The notes under the pieces are model-generated. The model was not told the origin of the DNA and did no database searches. It saw nothing but the letters and a program-made list of their open reading frames with translations. Positions 25,422-34,232 of a DNA stretch of 60,906 bases are shown here, one piece after another. A program made the translations under genes and the position numbers. Numbering within the stretch: position 1 is the stretch's first letter; each line of letters begins with the position of its first letter. Source of the DNA: Reinekea blandensis MED297 (GTDB lineage: Bacteria > Pseudomonadota > Gammaproteobacteria > Pseudomonadales > Natronospirillaceae); contig NZ_CH724152.1 in assembly GCF_000153185.1 (NCBI RefSeq), forward strand, positions 169,070-229,975, read 5' to 3'.

Positions 25422-26216
25422 TCAGAAATTCAGCGTATAGACAGCATCCATTCCGGTTTTAAAGTATTCAAGCGAGCCACTCATGGATGACCCGTTAAAA
25501 GACCAGGTTGCGTCGACGGTGACCGTGTCGCCATTCTTGGTGCCATCATATTCTAACGATCCTGAGCAGCCGGCGGTTTCTTGCATGGTCCAGTTTTCGC
25601 TTGCAGACGTCAGGACGACTTCTTCACTTCCAGATGCGGTACGGCTACTCGTTCGGGTCGAACTCAACACACCGTCGTCATAGATTTCAAATGTCAGATT
25701 ACCAAAGTCCCCAATGGTTCCTGAAACAACTAAGTCCGTCTGATAACCGGAACCCTCATCCATCTCGACAACAGTTTGATAGTGATCGCCTGAGGATACG
25801 ACCGTCCGAACACGCACCGGGACGCCACCATTCAAGTTTGCTGGCACATCGTAATTGCATTGGTTTTTAGCATAGGACTCTTCAGTGCAGGCATAGACTG
25901 TTAGAAAACTCATGAAGCCATCACTCAGGCTCGGAGCTAGAAAAGCGATTACGGCAAATGCTCCGGTCACATCGTCTTCAGCCAGCTCGATACTACCTGC
26001 AGCGGCAGTTGCACTCTGGATGAGTGTCAACTCACTGCGTTGGTCAATGGGGTCATTAGCGACGATTTCATCGTCGTCATCAAAGTTACAGACATTATGA
26101 GAAGCTTTAAAATCGACGTCAGTACTTCCTTGATTATCACCGTTGGAACCTTCCGGTTGACAGCCGAATAAGACGAATGCCAAAGGGATCGAGCAAAGCA
26201 CGGTTGATTGGTTCAT
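25422..26216 (-). CDS. Hypothetical lipoprotein
   Basis: A 264-residue protein with a lipoprotein signal (lipobox LFGC, Cys 19) followed by a Gly/Asn/Asp-rich linker. The mature part has many short polar beta-type segments and several cysteines (VCNFDDDDE, YACTEESYAKNQCNYD, ETAGCSGSLEYDG) that could form disulfides. No family recognised. It is monocistronic, between the DoeA-like gene and icmF. Confidence 0.7.
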   Translation of the reverse strand: MNQSTVLCSIPLAFVLFGCQPEGSNGDNQGSTDVDFKASHNVCNFDDDDEIVANDPIDQRSELTLIQSATAAAGSIELAEDDVTGAFAVIAFLAPSLSDGFMSFLTVYACTEESYAKNQCNYDVPANLNGGVPVRVRTVVSSGDHYQTVVEMDEGSGYQTDLVVSGTIGDFGNLTFEIYDDGVLSSTRTSSRTASGSEEVVLTSASENWTMQETAGCSGSLEYDGTKNGDTVTVDATWSFNGSSMSGSLEYFKTGMDAVYTLNF

Positions 26217-26311
26217 TGTGATTCCTTGTTTTCTTTTTTTATGAACGAACCATCAATTATGCTTCTTATGGGTGCTGATCTGCAGTGACCAAAGTCACGA
26301 ATCAGAATCAT

Positions 26312-29300
26312 TCACACATTGCGTCGATACTCGCCACCCACTTCATAGAGGGCATGACTGATCTGTCCCAGGCTGGCAACTTTGACGGCGTCCATCAAGA
26401 CACCAAAGACATTGCCATGCGCCTTTGCGGTTTCTTTTAACTGACTAAGCGCCATATCGGTGCGGGCTTCGTGCTGCTTCTGAAAACTCTGCAATGCGTG
26501 AATCTGCTGGTGCTTTTCCTCATCTGTGGATCGCGCCAGTTCCAGGTCACCACTGGTGTTGCCGTTGTCGTCACCCAGGAAGGTGTTCACACCGATGATC
26601 GGCAGCTCGCCGGAATATTTTTTGTGTTCGTACAGCATCGATTCGTCCTGAATCTTGGAGCGTTGGTACATGGTATCCATCGCGCCGAGTACACCGCCGC
26701 GTTCACTGAGTCGTTCAAACTCCTGATACACCGCTTCTTCGACGAGGTCGGTCAAGGCATCAATGGCATGCGAACCCTGCAGCGGGTTTTCGATCTGATT
26801 CAGCCCCAGCTCTTTGTTGATGATCAACTGGATGGCCACCGCGCGTCGCACGCTGTCTTCCGTCGGTGTGGTGATGGCTTCGTCAAATGCATTGGTGTGC
26901 AGACTGTTGCAACTGTCAAACAGTGCATAGAGCGCCTGCAGCGTAGTCCGGATGTCATTGAACTGAATTTCCTGTGCGTGCAGCGAGCGGCCGGACGTTT
27001 GAATGTGATACTTCATCATCTGCGAGCGGGCATTCGCGCCATAACGATGCTTCATCGCCCGCGACCAGATACGACGGGCCACCCGACCTATCACCGCATA
27101 CTCAGCATCCATGCCATTACTGAAAAAGAAACTCAGGTTTGGCGCGAAATCGTTCAGGTCCATGCCGCGCGCCCGATAATATTCCACCAGCGTAAAGCCA
27201 TTGGCCAGGGTAAACGCCAACTGGGTGATCGGGTTCGCACCAGCTTCGGCAATGTGGTAACCGCTGACACTGACGGAATAAAAATTACGTACGCCGTGAT
27301 CGATGAACCATTGCTGCACATCACCCATCAGGTGCAATGCAAATTCGGTCGAGAAAATACAGGTGTTCTGTGCCTGGTCTTCTTTCAGAATATCGGCTTG
27401 CACGGTGCCGCGTACCTGCTTCAGAGTCTTCGCTCGAATGTCCTGATACTCCGATTCCGACACCAGCTGATCGCCGGTCACACCCAGCAATCCTAAGCCA
27501 AGCCCGTTATGTCCTTCCGGCAACGCTCCATGATAGGTAATGCCTTCAGCGCGCAGGGTGTTTATTTTGGCTTCTGCCTCGCTCCAACGGCCCTGTTCTT
27601 TCAGATACAACTCAACCTGTTGATCGACGGCCGTGTTCATAAACATCGCCAGTATCATCGGCGCCGGCCCGTTAATCGTCATCGACACCGAAGTGGTTGG
27701 TGCACACAGATCGAACCCGGAATAGAGTTTTTTCATGTCGTCGAGTGAGGCGATCGACACCCCGGAGTTGCCAACTTTGCCATAAACATCCGGTCGTTCT
27801 GCCGGGTCTTCACCGTAGAGCGTGACGGAATCGAACGCCGTCGACAAACGGGCGGCGGGCTGCCCTTTCGACAGGTAATGAAAGCGTCGATTGGTGCGCT
27901 CTGGGGTACCCTCGCCGGCAAACATGCGCGTCGGATCTTCACCCGCTCGACGATACGGATAAACCCCCGCCGTATAAGGGAAGTGCCCGGGCAGGTTTTC
28001 TTTGCCGGTAAACAGAACCTGTTCACCCCAATCTTCCGTCTTACAGGAAGCCACTTTGGGGATACGGTTACCACTGAGGGTTGCCCGATAGTTGTCGCCT
28101 TGAATGACTTTGTCGCGCACGGTGTATTCAAAAGTCTCGGCTTCGACGCCCGCCATTCGCGCTTTAAAGCTTTGCACAGCGACAACGGTGTCCGGCTGCA
28201 ACTGACTGAGTTGCTGATGATAATGCTCGACCAATACCGACTGCGCAGCATCAAGTTCCGTCTGCGTGACTTTTTCAAGCGGCGCCACATTGACGCCAAG
28301 AACACGCAAGCTTTCGTAAAGATGCTGCACCCGCCGTGCTGATTGCGACTGCTCAACAATCGACTCGTTCAATGAACGACCCTGCTCGGCAATTTCGGCC
28401 AGGTAACGTTGATGCTTACCCGGAATCAACACATGCGATTCCGGTGTACCAGCCGGTAACTGGCCCTGCCATTCTCGCGAGTCCTGATCATTCACCATCC
28501 GACACAGGTAATTGAAAAAACCATTCACACCCGGGTCATTAAAGTGGCTGGCAATGCTCGCAAAGACCGGCACGTCGTCATCGGCCAGTGAGAACTCGTT
28601 GCGATTGCGGCGCCATTGTTTGCGCACGTCACGCAATGCATCCTGCGCGCCTTTGCGGTCAAACTTATTGATCACGACCCAGTCGGCCAGATCGAGCATG
28701 TCGATTTTTTCCAGCTGGCTGGCGGCCCCGAACTCCGGCGTCATGACGTAACCGGGAATATCCACCAGATCGACAATGGCCGAGTCGCTTTGGCCAGTAC
28801 CGGCGGTTTCGACAAAGACCAGATCGAACCCCTGGTGCGTTAATGCGGTAATGGCATCGTTCAGCATTTCATTGGTGGACAGGTTTTGGCGACGGGTCGC
28901 CATGGAGCGGAAAAATACATTCGGTTGCCGCAAGCTGTTCATACGAATGCGATCACCGAGCAACGCGCCACCGGTTCGACGGCGGGTTGGGTCAATGGCC
29001 AGGACTGCAAAGGTTCGATCCGGAAACTCGGTCGCGAAACGCAACACCAGTTCATCGGTTAGGCTGGATTTGCCGGCCCCGCCGGTGCCGGTCAACCCGA
29101 TGGTCAGGCATTGTCGGGTAGCCGGTGCATCTTTCGCGCGGCCTTGTTCGATGTCCGTCAGTTGTCGGGCATGCTTCAGAAACGGATGCGCTTGTGCGGT
29201 CAGTTCGGCGGAATGAGAGGCCTGGTGCTTGCGAATTTGCTCGACGGCGTCATCGATCATGCCGGTCAGGCCGATCTTCTGGCCGTCATTGGGGTGGTAA

Positions 29301-29644
29301 ATCCGGGTGACCCCGTACGCCTGAAGCTCTGTGATTTCCTCCGGCGTAATGGTCCCGCCGCCGCCGCCAATGATGGCAATGTGTGCTGCACCAGCCTCTC
29401 GCAGTTGATCGACCAGATAACGGAAAAACTCGTTGTGCCCGCCCTGATAGGAACTGATGGCGATGGCGTCGGCGTCTTCCTGAAGAGCTGCCTGAACGAT
29501 GTCATTCACCGAACGGTTATGACCTAGATGAATGACTTCACAGCCGCGGTCCTGAATCAGGCGGCGCATCACATTAATGGCGGCATCGTGGCCGTCGAAC
29601 AAACTCGCGGCCGTCACCACCCGCAACGGGGTCGTTGTATTCAT
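26312..29644 (-). CDS. icmF: IcmF, fused acyl-CoA mutase with its own GTPase chaperone
   Basis: A 1110-residue three-domain protein. Residues 1-140 bind adenosylcobalamin (DGHDAAINVMRR, with His 19 as the cobalt ligand). Residues about 175-420 are a MeaB-type GTPase (P-loop GLTGTGGAGKSSL at 183-195, VFVETAGTGQSD). Residues about 560-1090 are the mutase barrel (TVDQQVELYLKEQGRWSEA and SEFALHLMGDVQQWF). IcmF interconverts isobutyryl-CoA and n-butyryl-CoA, and some relatives prefer pivalyl- or isovaleryl-CoA. The GTPase repairs and loads the cofactor. The next gene upstream, a 3-hydroxyacyl-CoA dehydrogenase, fits butyryl-CoA oxidation. Confidence 0.95.
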   Translation of the reverse strand: MNTTTPLRVVTAASLFDGHDAAINVMRRLIQDRGCEVIHLGHNRSVNDIVQAALQEDADAIAISSYQGGHNEFFRYLVDQLREAGAAHIAIIGGGGGTITPEEITELQAYGVTRIYHPNDGQKIGLTGMIDDAVEQIRKHQASHSAELTAQAHPFLKHARQLTDIEQGRAKDAPATRQCLTIGLTGTGGAGKSSLTDELVLRFATEFPDRTFAVLAIDPTRRRTGGALLGDRIRMNSLRQPNVFFRSMATRRQNLSTNEMLNDAITALTHQGFDLVFVETAGTGQSDSAIVDLVDIPGYVMTPEFGAASQLEKIDMLDLADWVVINKFDRKGAQDALRDVRKQWRRNRNEFSLADDDVPVFASIASHFNDPGVNGFFNYLCRMVNDQDSREWQGQLPAGTPESHVLIPGKHQRYLAEIAEQGRSLNESIVEQSQSARRVQHLYESLRVLGVNVAPLEKVTQTELDAAQSVLVEHYHQQLSQLQPDTVVAVQSFKARMAGVEAETFEYTVRDKVIQGDNYRATLSGNRIPKVASCKTEDWGEQVLFTGKENLPGHFPYTAGVYPYRRAGEDPTRMFAGEGTPERTNRRFHYLSKGQPAARLSTAFDSVTLYGEDPAERPDVYGKVGNSGVSIASLDDMKKLYSGFDLCAPTTSVSMTINGPAPMILAMFMNTAVDQQVELYLKEQGRWSEAEAKINTLRAEGITYHGALPEGHNGLGLGLLGVTGDQLVSESEYQDIRAKTLKQVRGTVQADILKEDQAQNTCIFSTEFALHLMGDVQQWFIDHGVRNFYSVSVSGYHIAEAGANPITQLAFTLANGFTLVEYYRARGMDLNDFAPNLSFFFSNGMDAEYAVIGRVARRIWSRAMKHRYGANARSQMMKYHIQTSGRSLHAQEIQFNDIRTTLQALYALFDSCNSLHTNAFDEAITTPTEDSVRRAVAIQLIINKELGLNQIENPLQGSHAIDALTDLVEEAVYQEFERLSERGGVLGAMDTMYQRSKIQDESMLYEHKKYSGELPIIGVNTFLGDDNGNTSGDLELARSTDEEKHQQIHALQSFQKQHEARTDMALSQLKETAKAHGNVFGVLMDAVKVASLGQISHALYEVGGEYRRNV

Positions 29645-29775
29645 GGTTCTCTCCGGTCGATCAGCGCGTGCCGGTTGGCGGCTGATTCTGATTTTTTATT
29701 TTTTTACGGGTTTCGTGCCGGGCTTACCGATTTTCAGACCTTCTTGTTATTGATGTTATCTGATCGGTAAAACAT

Positions 29776-29799
29776 CCGCCTCGGGAACGACCGAGGCGG
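29776..29799 (-). terminator. Terminator after the 3-hydroxyacyl-CoA dehydrogenase gene
   Basis: CCGCCTCGG (29776-29784) and CCGAGGCGG (29791-29799) form a perfect 9-bp stem with a 6-base loop. On the minus strand a short ATGTTTT follows. It separates the dehydrogenase gene from icmF, so icmF probably has its own promoter in 29645-29775. Confidence 0.6.
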
Positions 29800-29850
29800 T
29801 TTAACAATTGGGATCATCACCCTGCTGCGATGACCCCGTGACTTGCCTGA

Positions 29851-30729
29851 TTAAAACGTGGCAATGTTCTCAGGCTCGGCTTCGTAGGTATAAAAACCTT
29901 CGCCAGATTTTTTACCCAACAGTCCGGCATCCACCATCTGTTGCAACAGCGGGCACGGACGATACTTACTGTCTTTAAAGCCATCGTGCAGAACATTCAT
30001 GATAAACAGACAGGTATCGAGTCCAATCACGTCGGCCAGCTTTAACGGCCCCATTGGATGGTTCATGCCCAACGTCATGACGGCGTCGATGTCTTCTGCG
30101 GAGGCAACGCCTTCATACAGGGTATAGATCGCTTCGTTGATCATCGGCATCAGCAGCCGGTTCGATACAAAACCCGGGTAATCTTTGACCGACACCGGCG
30201 TTTTATTGAGTGTTTTAGACACTTCATGCAATGTATTGAAGGTCTCATCACTGGTCTGTAAGCCGCGAATCAGTTCAACCAGTTCCATGATCGGAACCGG
30301 ATTCATAAAGTGCATGCCCATGAACCGATCCGGGCGCTTGGTGGCCGCCGCCATGCGGGTCAGGGAAATCGCGCTGGTGTTCGACGCCAGAATGGTATGC
30401 TCCGGACAGATGCGATCAATACTCTGAAACAGGGCGATCTTAGTCGGCTCTTCTTCAGTCACGGCTTCCACTACCAGATCGCACTCAGCAAACACCTCCA
30501 TGCGAGGAGACGTATGAATGCGTTCAATCGACGCTAATTTGCGTTCTTCGTCGATCATGCCGCGGGCGATACACTTATCGAGCCCTTTCTGGATTTTACC
30601 GACCGATTTCTGCAGATGACTCGGTTGATTATCGACCAGATGCACCTCGTAGCCATTGCGGGCAAACACCTGCGCAATGCCGCTGCCCATAGTTCCGGCG
30701 CCCAGGACACCTACGGTTTTAATTGTCAT
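29851..30729 (-). CDS. 3-hydroxybutyryl/3-hydroxyacyl-CoA dehydrogenase
   Basis: A 292-residue NAD-dependent enzyme oxidising (S)-3-hydroxyacyl-CoA. The N-terminal Rossmann motif is GVLGAGTMGSGIAQVFA. The catalytic region shows FMGMHFMNPVPIMELVELIRG, with the His of the His-Glu pair, and the C-terminal helical domain has DYPGFVSNRLLMPMINEA. Length is normal for the stand-alone type (Hbd/PaaH). It is divergent from a MerR regulator across a LiuR-like operator. Confidence 0.93.
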   Translation of the reverse strand: MTIKTVGVLGAGTMGSGIAQVFARNGYEVHLVDNQPSHLQKSVGKIQKGLDKCIARGMIDEERKLASIERIHTSPRMEVFAECDLVVEAVTEEEPTKIALFQSIDRICPEHTILASNTSAISLTRMAAATKRPDRFMGMHFMNPVPIMELVELIRGLQTSDETFNTLHEVSKTLNKTPVSVKDYPGFVSNRLLMPMINEAIYTLYEGVASAEDIDAVMTLGMNHPMGPLKLADVIGLDTCLFIMNVLHDGFKDSKYRPCPLLQQMVDAGLLGKKSGEGFYTYEAEPENIATF

Positions 30730-30797
30730 AATAGCTCCCTCAAACCTTGTCGACGGTGAAGTTCCGGTTCGATGCTTGCCAAGCAGCCTAGTTTTCG

Positions 30798-30813
30798 TTT
30801 ACGTTAACGTCAA
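30798..30813. promoter_or_regulatory. LiuR-like MerR operator in the divergent promoter
   Basis: TTTACGTTAACGTCAA is a near-perfect 16-bp dyad (symmetric but for one base pair in the outer arms). MerR-family LiuR regulators of branched-chain acyl-CoA genes are known to use ACGT-rich dyads of this type. It lies between the dehydrogenase gene (minus) and the merR gene (plus), so one site can serve both. Confidence 0.65.
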
Positions 30814-30895
30814 CCATGTGAACCGGTTCAGAATCACAGTATTCCGTAAACTCACCGAAACATGCCTGATACGCATCAACGAGACCCGCACATTA

Positions 30896-31291
30896 ATGAA
30901 CGACGCAGACCAATACAGCATTCGCGATCTGGCCGATGAATTCGACATCACCACCCGCACGATCCGTTTTTACGAAGACAAAGGGCTGATGCAGCCTGCC
31001 CGTGATGGTCAGCGACGAGTCTACAGCAAAGGCGATCGCGCCCGGCTGAAGCTTATCCTGCGTGGTAAGCGTTTGGGGTTCAGCCTCGACGAAATCACGC
31101 AGCTGGTCAGCCTGTATGAAACACCGGAAGATACCGTGCCGCAGCTGGAGCAGTATCTGGAAACACTGCGCAACCACCGATCGCTGCTGGAAAAGCAACG
31201 CGCCGATATCGAACGAACACTGACCGACCTGGCGCGGGCGGAAGAAGAATGTCGTCAAGCATTAACCACGACGCTGAACGGCCAGTCTTAA
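30896..31291 (+). CDS. MerR-family regulator, LiuR-like
   Basis: A 131-residue regulator with an N-terminal winged helix (YSIRDLADEFDITTRTIRFYEDKGLMQPARDGQRRVYSK), the MerR linker and a C-terminal dimerisation coiled coil (about 80-125). It has no metal-binding cysteine cluster, in line with LiuR/acyl-CoA-type members. The frame stays open upstream to 30656, but that extension crosses the promoter and operator, so ATG at 30896 is chosen despite no clear ribosome site. The neighbouring dehydrogenase, and perhaps icmF, are likely targets. Confidence 0.82.
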   Translation: MNDADQYSIRDLADEFDITTRTIRFYEDKGLMQPARDGQRRVYSKGDRARLKLILRGKRLGFSLDEITQLVSLYETPEDTVPQLEQYLETLRNHRSLLEKQRADIERTLTDLARAEEECRQALTTTLNGQS

Positions 31292-31384
31292 CCTGCCGCG
31301 GGGCGCGGTGTTCACTTGCACCGAGCCTCACTGGCACGTAATCTTTGCGCATCCCAATTTTACTGATCCCACAGGACCCCTGCG

Positions 31385-31876
31385 ATGCCATCCTTTGACA
31401 TTGTCTCTGAAGTTGAAAAGTCTGAACTGAAAAACGCGGTTGAGAACGCCAACCGTGAACTTGCCACCCGCTTTGATTTCCGGGGCGTCGACGCCAGTAT
31501 TGAGCTGTCCGGCGATGACACCATCACGCTGAAGTGTGAGTCCGACTTTCAGGTTCGGCAGCTGCAGGACATTGCCGCCAATAACTGCATCAAGCGTGGC
31601 ATTAATGCTGCCTTTGCCGAGGTCGAGGACACGCCGATCCATACCGGTAAAACCTTCTCGCTGAACATGAAGTTCAAGAATGGACTGGAGACACCAACCG
31701 CCAAACTCATTGTCAAACGCATCAAAGAAAGCGGACTGAAAGTGAAAGCCAATATTCAGGGCGAAAAGGTCCGCGTTGAAGGCAAAAAACGCGATGATCT
31801 CCAGGGTGTGATGCAGCTCTTACGAGATGAAAAGAAGATCGAACAGGACCTTCAGTTCAACAACATGCGTGACTGA
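31385..31876 (+). CDS. yajQ: YajQ-family nucleotide-binding protein
   Basis: A 163-residue protein matching YajQ along its whole length: MPSFDIVSEVEKSELKNAV, TRFDFRGVDASIEL, TGKTFSLNMKFKNGLETPTAKLIVKRIKESGLKVKA and a QLLRDEKKIEQDLQFNNMRD-like end. Family members bind c-di-GMP in some pathogens and are implicated in RNA/tRNA binding elsewhere; the role in this organism is open. It is convergent with cheV, six bases apart. Confidence 0.95.
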   Translation: MPSFDIVSEVEKSELKNAVENANRELATRFDFRGVDASIELSGDDTITLKCESDFQVRQLQDIAANNCIKRGINAAFAEVEDTPIHTGKTFSLNMKFKNGLETPTAKLIVKRIKESGLKVKANIQGEKVRVEGKKRDDLQGVMQLLRDEKKIEQDLQFNNMRD

Positions 31877-31882
31877 ACTCGG

Positions 31883-32779
31883 TTAACTCCCGGGCTGTTG
31901 ACTCAACCGTTCCGCCCCCCGCAGCATCGACATCACCAACTCTTTGGCATCAAACTTGGTCAGTGCTTCGTCGGCACCGACCTGTTTGGCCTGAGAAACG
32001 GAAATCTCGCTGGAAATTGAGGTATGCAGGATAATGTAGGCTTTGGCCAGCGGCGGTGCACTGCGCACTTCAAACGTCAGTTCATAGCCGTCCAACCCGG
32101 GCATTTCAATGTCACTGACCAGAATGTCGACAGCCTCCCCCTGATTGGCCCGCTCATGCATCAGGTCCAGTGCTTTCTGACCGTTATCAGTCACTGCAAA
32201 AGGAATGTTCAGCGCGCTGAGCACATCCGTCAGCTGTTTTCTGGCTGTGCGCGAATCGTCCACCACCAGGATATTCAGCGGCTTTAGCCGTTCACGATCG
32301 ACATCTGTCACCGACACGCGGGTATTGGTGCTGGGATATACCCGTTCCAATAACAGTTCAACGTCCATGAGCTGGACCAGCTTCTCGTCCACCTCGACCG
32401 TACCGGTGATGAACACATTCGGCCCCAGCGACTTGGACGGCGACTGAATGTTTCGCCAATTGGTCTCGATGATGCGATCAATCCGGCTGACCAGAAACCC
32501 CACGGTTTTTCGCTGACAGTCGGTGACGACAATAAAAGCATCGTCCAAGCGATCTTCTGGAATCGGGCCGTTGCCCACAACCTCCGCCATATCCACGATG
32601 GGAATGGTCTGACCACGAATCGTCAGTGCCCCTTTGACACCGGGTTGAGACTGTATCATCGGGGTGACTTTCCGAAACGGCACCAGCTCCCGGATTTTCA
32701 ACGTACCCAAGGCAAACTGCCGATCGTTGTGTAACCGGAACAGGAGCAACCCCTGTGCGTGCTGCGCTTTTGAACTCAC
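31883..32779 (-). CDS. cheV: CheV chemotaxis adaptor (CheW plus receiver)
   Basis: A 298-residue protein. Residues about 10-155 form a CheW domain (FALGTLKIRELVPFRKVTP, GALTIRGQTIPIVDM), and residues about 172-290 form a receiver domain (ILVVDDSRTARKQL, phospho-acceptor Asp in VSDIEMPGLDG, Thr in IILHTSISSE). CheV couples receptors to CheA and tunes adaptation. Start is GTG at 32779 with AGAGGG upstream. No cheA or receptor gene is adjacent. Confidence 0.93.
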   Translation of the reverse strand: MSSKAQHAQGLLLFRLHNDRQFALGTLKIRELVPFRKVTPMIQSQPGVKGALTIRGQTIPIVDMAEVVGNGPIPEDRLDDAFIVVTDCQRKTVGFLVSRIDRIIETNWRNIQSPSKSLGPNVFITGTVEVDEKLVQLMDVELLLERVYPSTNTRVSVTDVDRERLKPLNILVVDDSRTARKQLTDVLSALNIPFAVTDNGQKALDLMHERANQGEAVDILVSDIEMPGLDGYELTFEVRSAPPLAKAYIILHTSISSEISVSQAKQVGADEALTKFDAKELVMSMLRGAERLSQQPGS

Positions 32780-32898
32780 TGTGAAAACTGCCCTCTGACA
32801 CCGTTCTGTGGATAGGTTATCGGCGGCTAAACCGGTTGCTGAAGTATAGCGGTTAGAATGATCGATGCGTGATGCTGGGTCAGTAAAAAAGCTAAAAA

Positions 32899-32915
32899 AC
32901 CGGGCTAAGCCCGGT
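32899..32915 (-). terminator. Strong terminator after the Spy-like gene
   Basis: ACCGGGC (32899-32905) and GCCCGGT (32909-32915) pair around a 3-base loop. On the minus strand TTTTTT follows at once, and the plus strand also carries an A/T run, so it can work in both directions. Confidence 0.8.
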
Positions 32916-32954
32916 CAAAAAAAACAATAGGAATCCATTGGGGGGGATTTTAAC

Positions 32955-33410
32955 TCAGCGCTTACCAGGACCGCCGCGTTCGCCCATGCCGCCCCGACTA
33001 CCCGGACCAAAGCCACCGCGATGCGCTTCCATGTACTCAATGAACTCCGCTGTGACGTCGGGTCTGAGGATGACGTTCAACTCATCGGTCAACTGTTGCG
33101 TCATGTCGGCCTGATGGGCGTCACGAATCGCCTGCATTTCTTCATAGCTTGGGCGCTCTTCTCGGTCCATCAGGCTCTGGCGAACTTCCCACATGGCATC
33201 ACGCTGAGCGTCCCAATTGGCTTCAAGAACGGCCAACACCTCGGTTCGCTGCGCGTCCGTCAGTTCCAATTGGGTGAAGATGTAATCGAATCGCTCGGCG
33301 GCATCCACCTGTCCGCGTCCGCCACCATTAAAGGCATAGGCCGAGCCTGCGCCCAGTGCCAACGTTGCAACCACGGTTGCGGCAATAAATTGTTTCTTGA
33401 ACGAGGTCAT
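32955..33410 (-). CDS. Spy/CpxP-like periplasmic LTxxQ-type protein
   Basis: A 151-residue exported protein. Its signal peptide ends around GAGSAYA. The LTDAQRTEVL segment fits the LTxxQ motif of Spy/CpxP/ZraP proteins, and the helical middle is rich in charged residues. The tail is Gly/Arg-rich (RGGFGPGSRGGMGERGG). Relatives act as ATP-free periplasmic chaperones or damp an envelope-stress kinase. It lies behind a histidine kinase-regulator pair, as cpxP does near cpxRA, but in the same direction, which suggests it is an output or feedback element. Confidence 0.8.
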   Translation of the reverse strand: MTSFKKQFIAATVVATLALGAGSAYAFNGGGRGQVDAAERFDYIFTQLELTDAQRTEVLAVLEANWDAQRDAMWEVRQSLMDREERPSYEEMQAIRDAHQADMTQQLTDELNVILRPDVTAEFIEYMEAHRGGFGPGSRGGMGERGGPGKR

Positions 33411-33535
33411 GGTTAATCTCCTGATCGATGATTAGCAAAGGCCGGTTGCCTTTGGATAAGACCCAGTATCGGATTCAATTGCGCAAACAATATGGACGAA
33501 ATGTGCAATGACACCCCGCTGACAAAGCAGGCAAG

Positions 33536-33559
33536 AGCAGCCTGTTTCAACAGGCTGCT
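33536..33559 (-). terminator. Hairpin at the end of the response-regulator gene
   Basis: AGCAGCCTG (33536-33544) and CAGGCTGCT (33551-33559) form a perfect 9-bp stem with a 6-base loop overlapping the regulator stop codon. The following minus-strand sequence has few U, so partial read-through into the Spy-like gene is possible. Confidence 0.5.
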
Positions 33560-34232
33560 AGGCTCTGGGGTGATAACGGTAACCCGCCCCGTACACAGAA
33601 TGGATGAAATCGTGATCCTCGCTGAGTTGCTGCAGCTTACGACGCAGTTTCTTAATATGACTGTCGACGGTCCGATCCGACACGATGCGCCGGTCTTCAT
33701 AGATATGATCAATGATCTGATCACGTGAAAAAATCCGTCTTGGATGGTTTTGCAGCAACGCAAGCAGACGGACTTCCACTTGGGTCAGTTCGACACTGTG
33801 GCTGCCCAACTCCACCATCGCGAGGGCTTCGTTCAATATGGGATTCAACGAAACCGGCGGAGCAGCTTCCGGATGCGTGCGTCGCAAGATCACTTTCACC
33901 CGGGCCACCAGCTCACGCAAACTGAAGGGTTTGCAGAGATAGTCATCGGCCCCGATTTCCAGGCCAATGAGACGATCCACTTCCTCGACGCGGGCCGTGG
34001 TCATGATGATCGGCACTGTGCTGCGACGTCGCAGATTCCGGCACAGTTCCAGACCATCGAGCCCCGGAAGCATCAGATCGAGCACCAGCAGATCCGGTTC
34101 ATGCGTTTCTAACCATTGCTGAGCGGTGTCGCCCCGGTCGAACAGCGTCACCTCGTAACCGGCCGCCTTCAGGTAATCGCGTTCCAGTTCAGCCAGTTGG
34201 CGTTCATCTTCAACAATGACAATGTGGCTCAT
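33558..34232 (-). CDS. OmpR-family response regulator
   Basis: A 224-residue regulator. The receiver domain (1-115) has IVEDERQ, the phospho-acceptor Asp in LLVLDLMLPGLDG (about 52) and Lys in YLCKPF. The C-terminal OmpR/PhoB winged helix (about 130-222) has RDQIIDHIYEDRRIVSDRTVDSHIKKLRRKL. It resembles BaeR/CpxR-type envelope-stress regulators. Its start overlaps the kinase stop by four bases (ATGA), showing a coupled operon. Confidence 0.92.
   Translation of the reverse strand: MSHIVIVEDERQLAELERDYLKAAGYEVTLFDRGDTAQQWLETHEPDLLVLDLMLPGLDGLELCRNLRRRSTVPIIMTTARVEEVDRLIGLEIGADDYLCKPFSLRELVARVKVILRRTHPEAAPPVSLNPILNEALAMVELGSHSVELTQVEVRLLALLQNHPRRIFSRDQIIDHIYEDRRIVSDRTVDSHIKKLRRKLQQLSEDHDFIHSVYGAGYRYHPRA

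Noticed and set aside
26471-27496. Plus-strand frame of 341 codons opposite icmF
   Set aside because: Antisense to the conserved mutase domain, no start signals.
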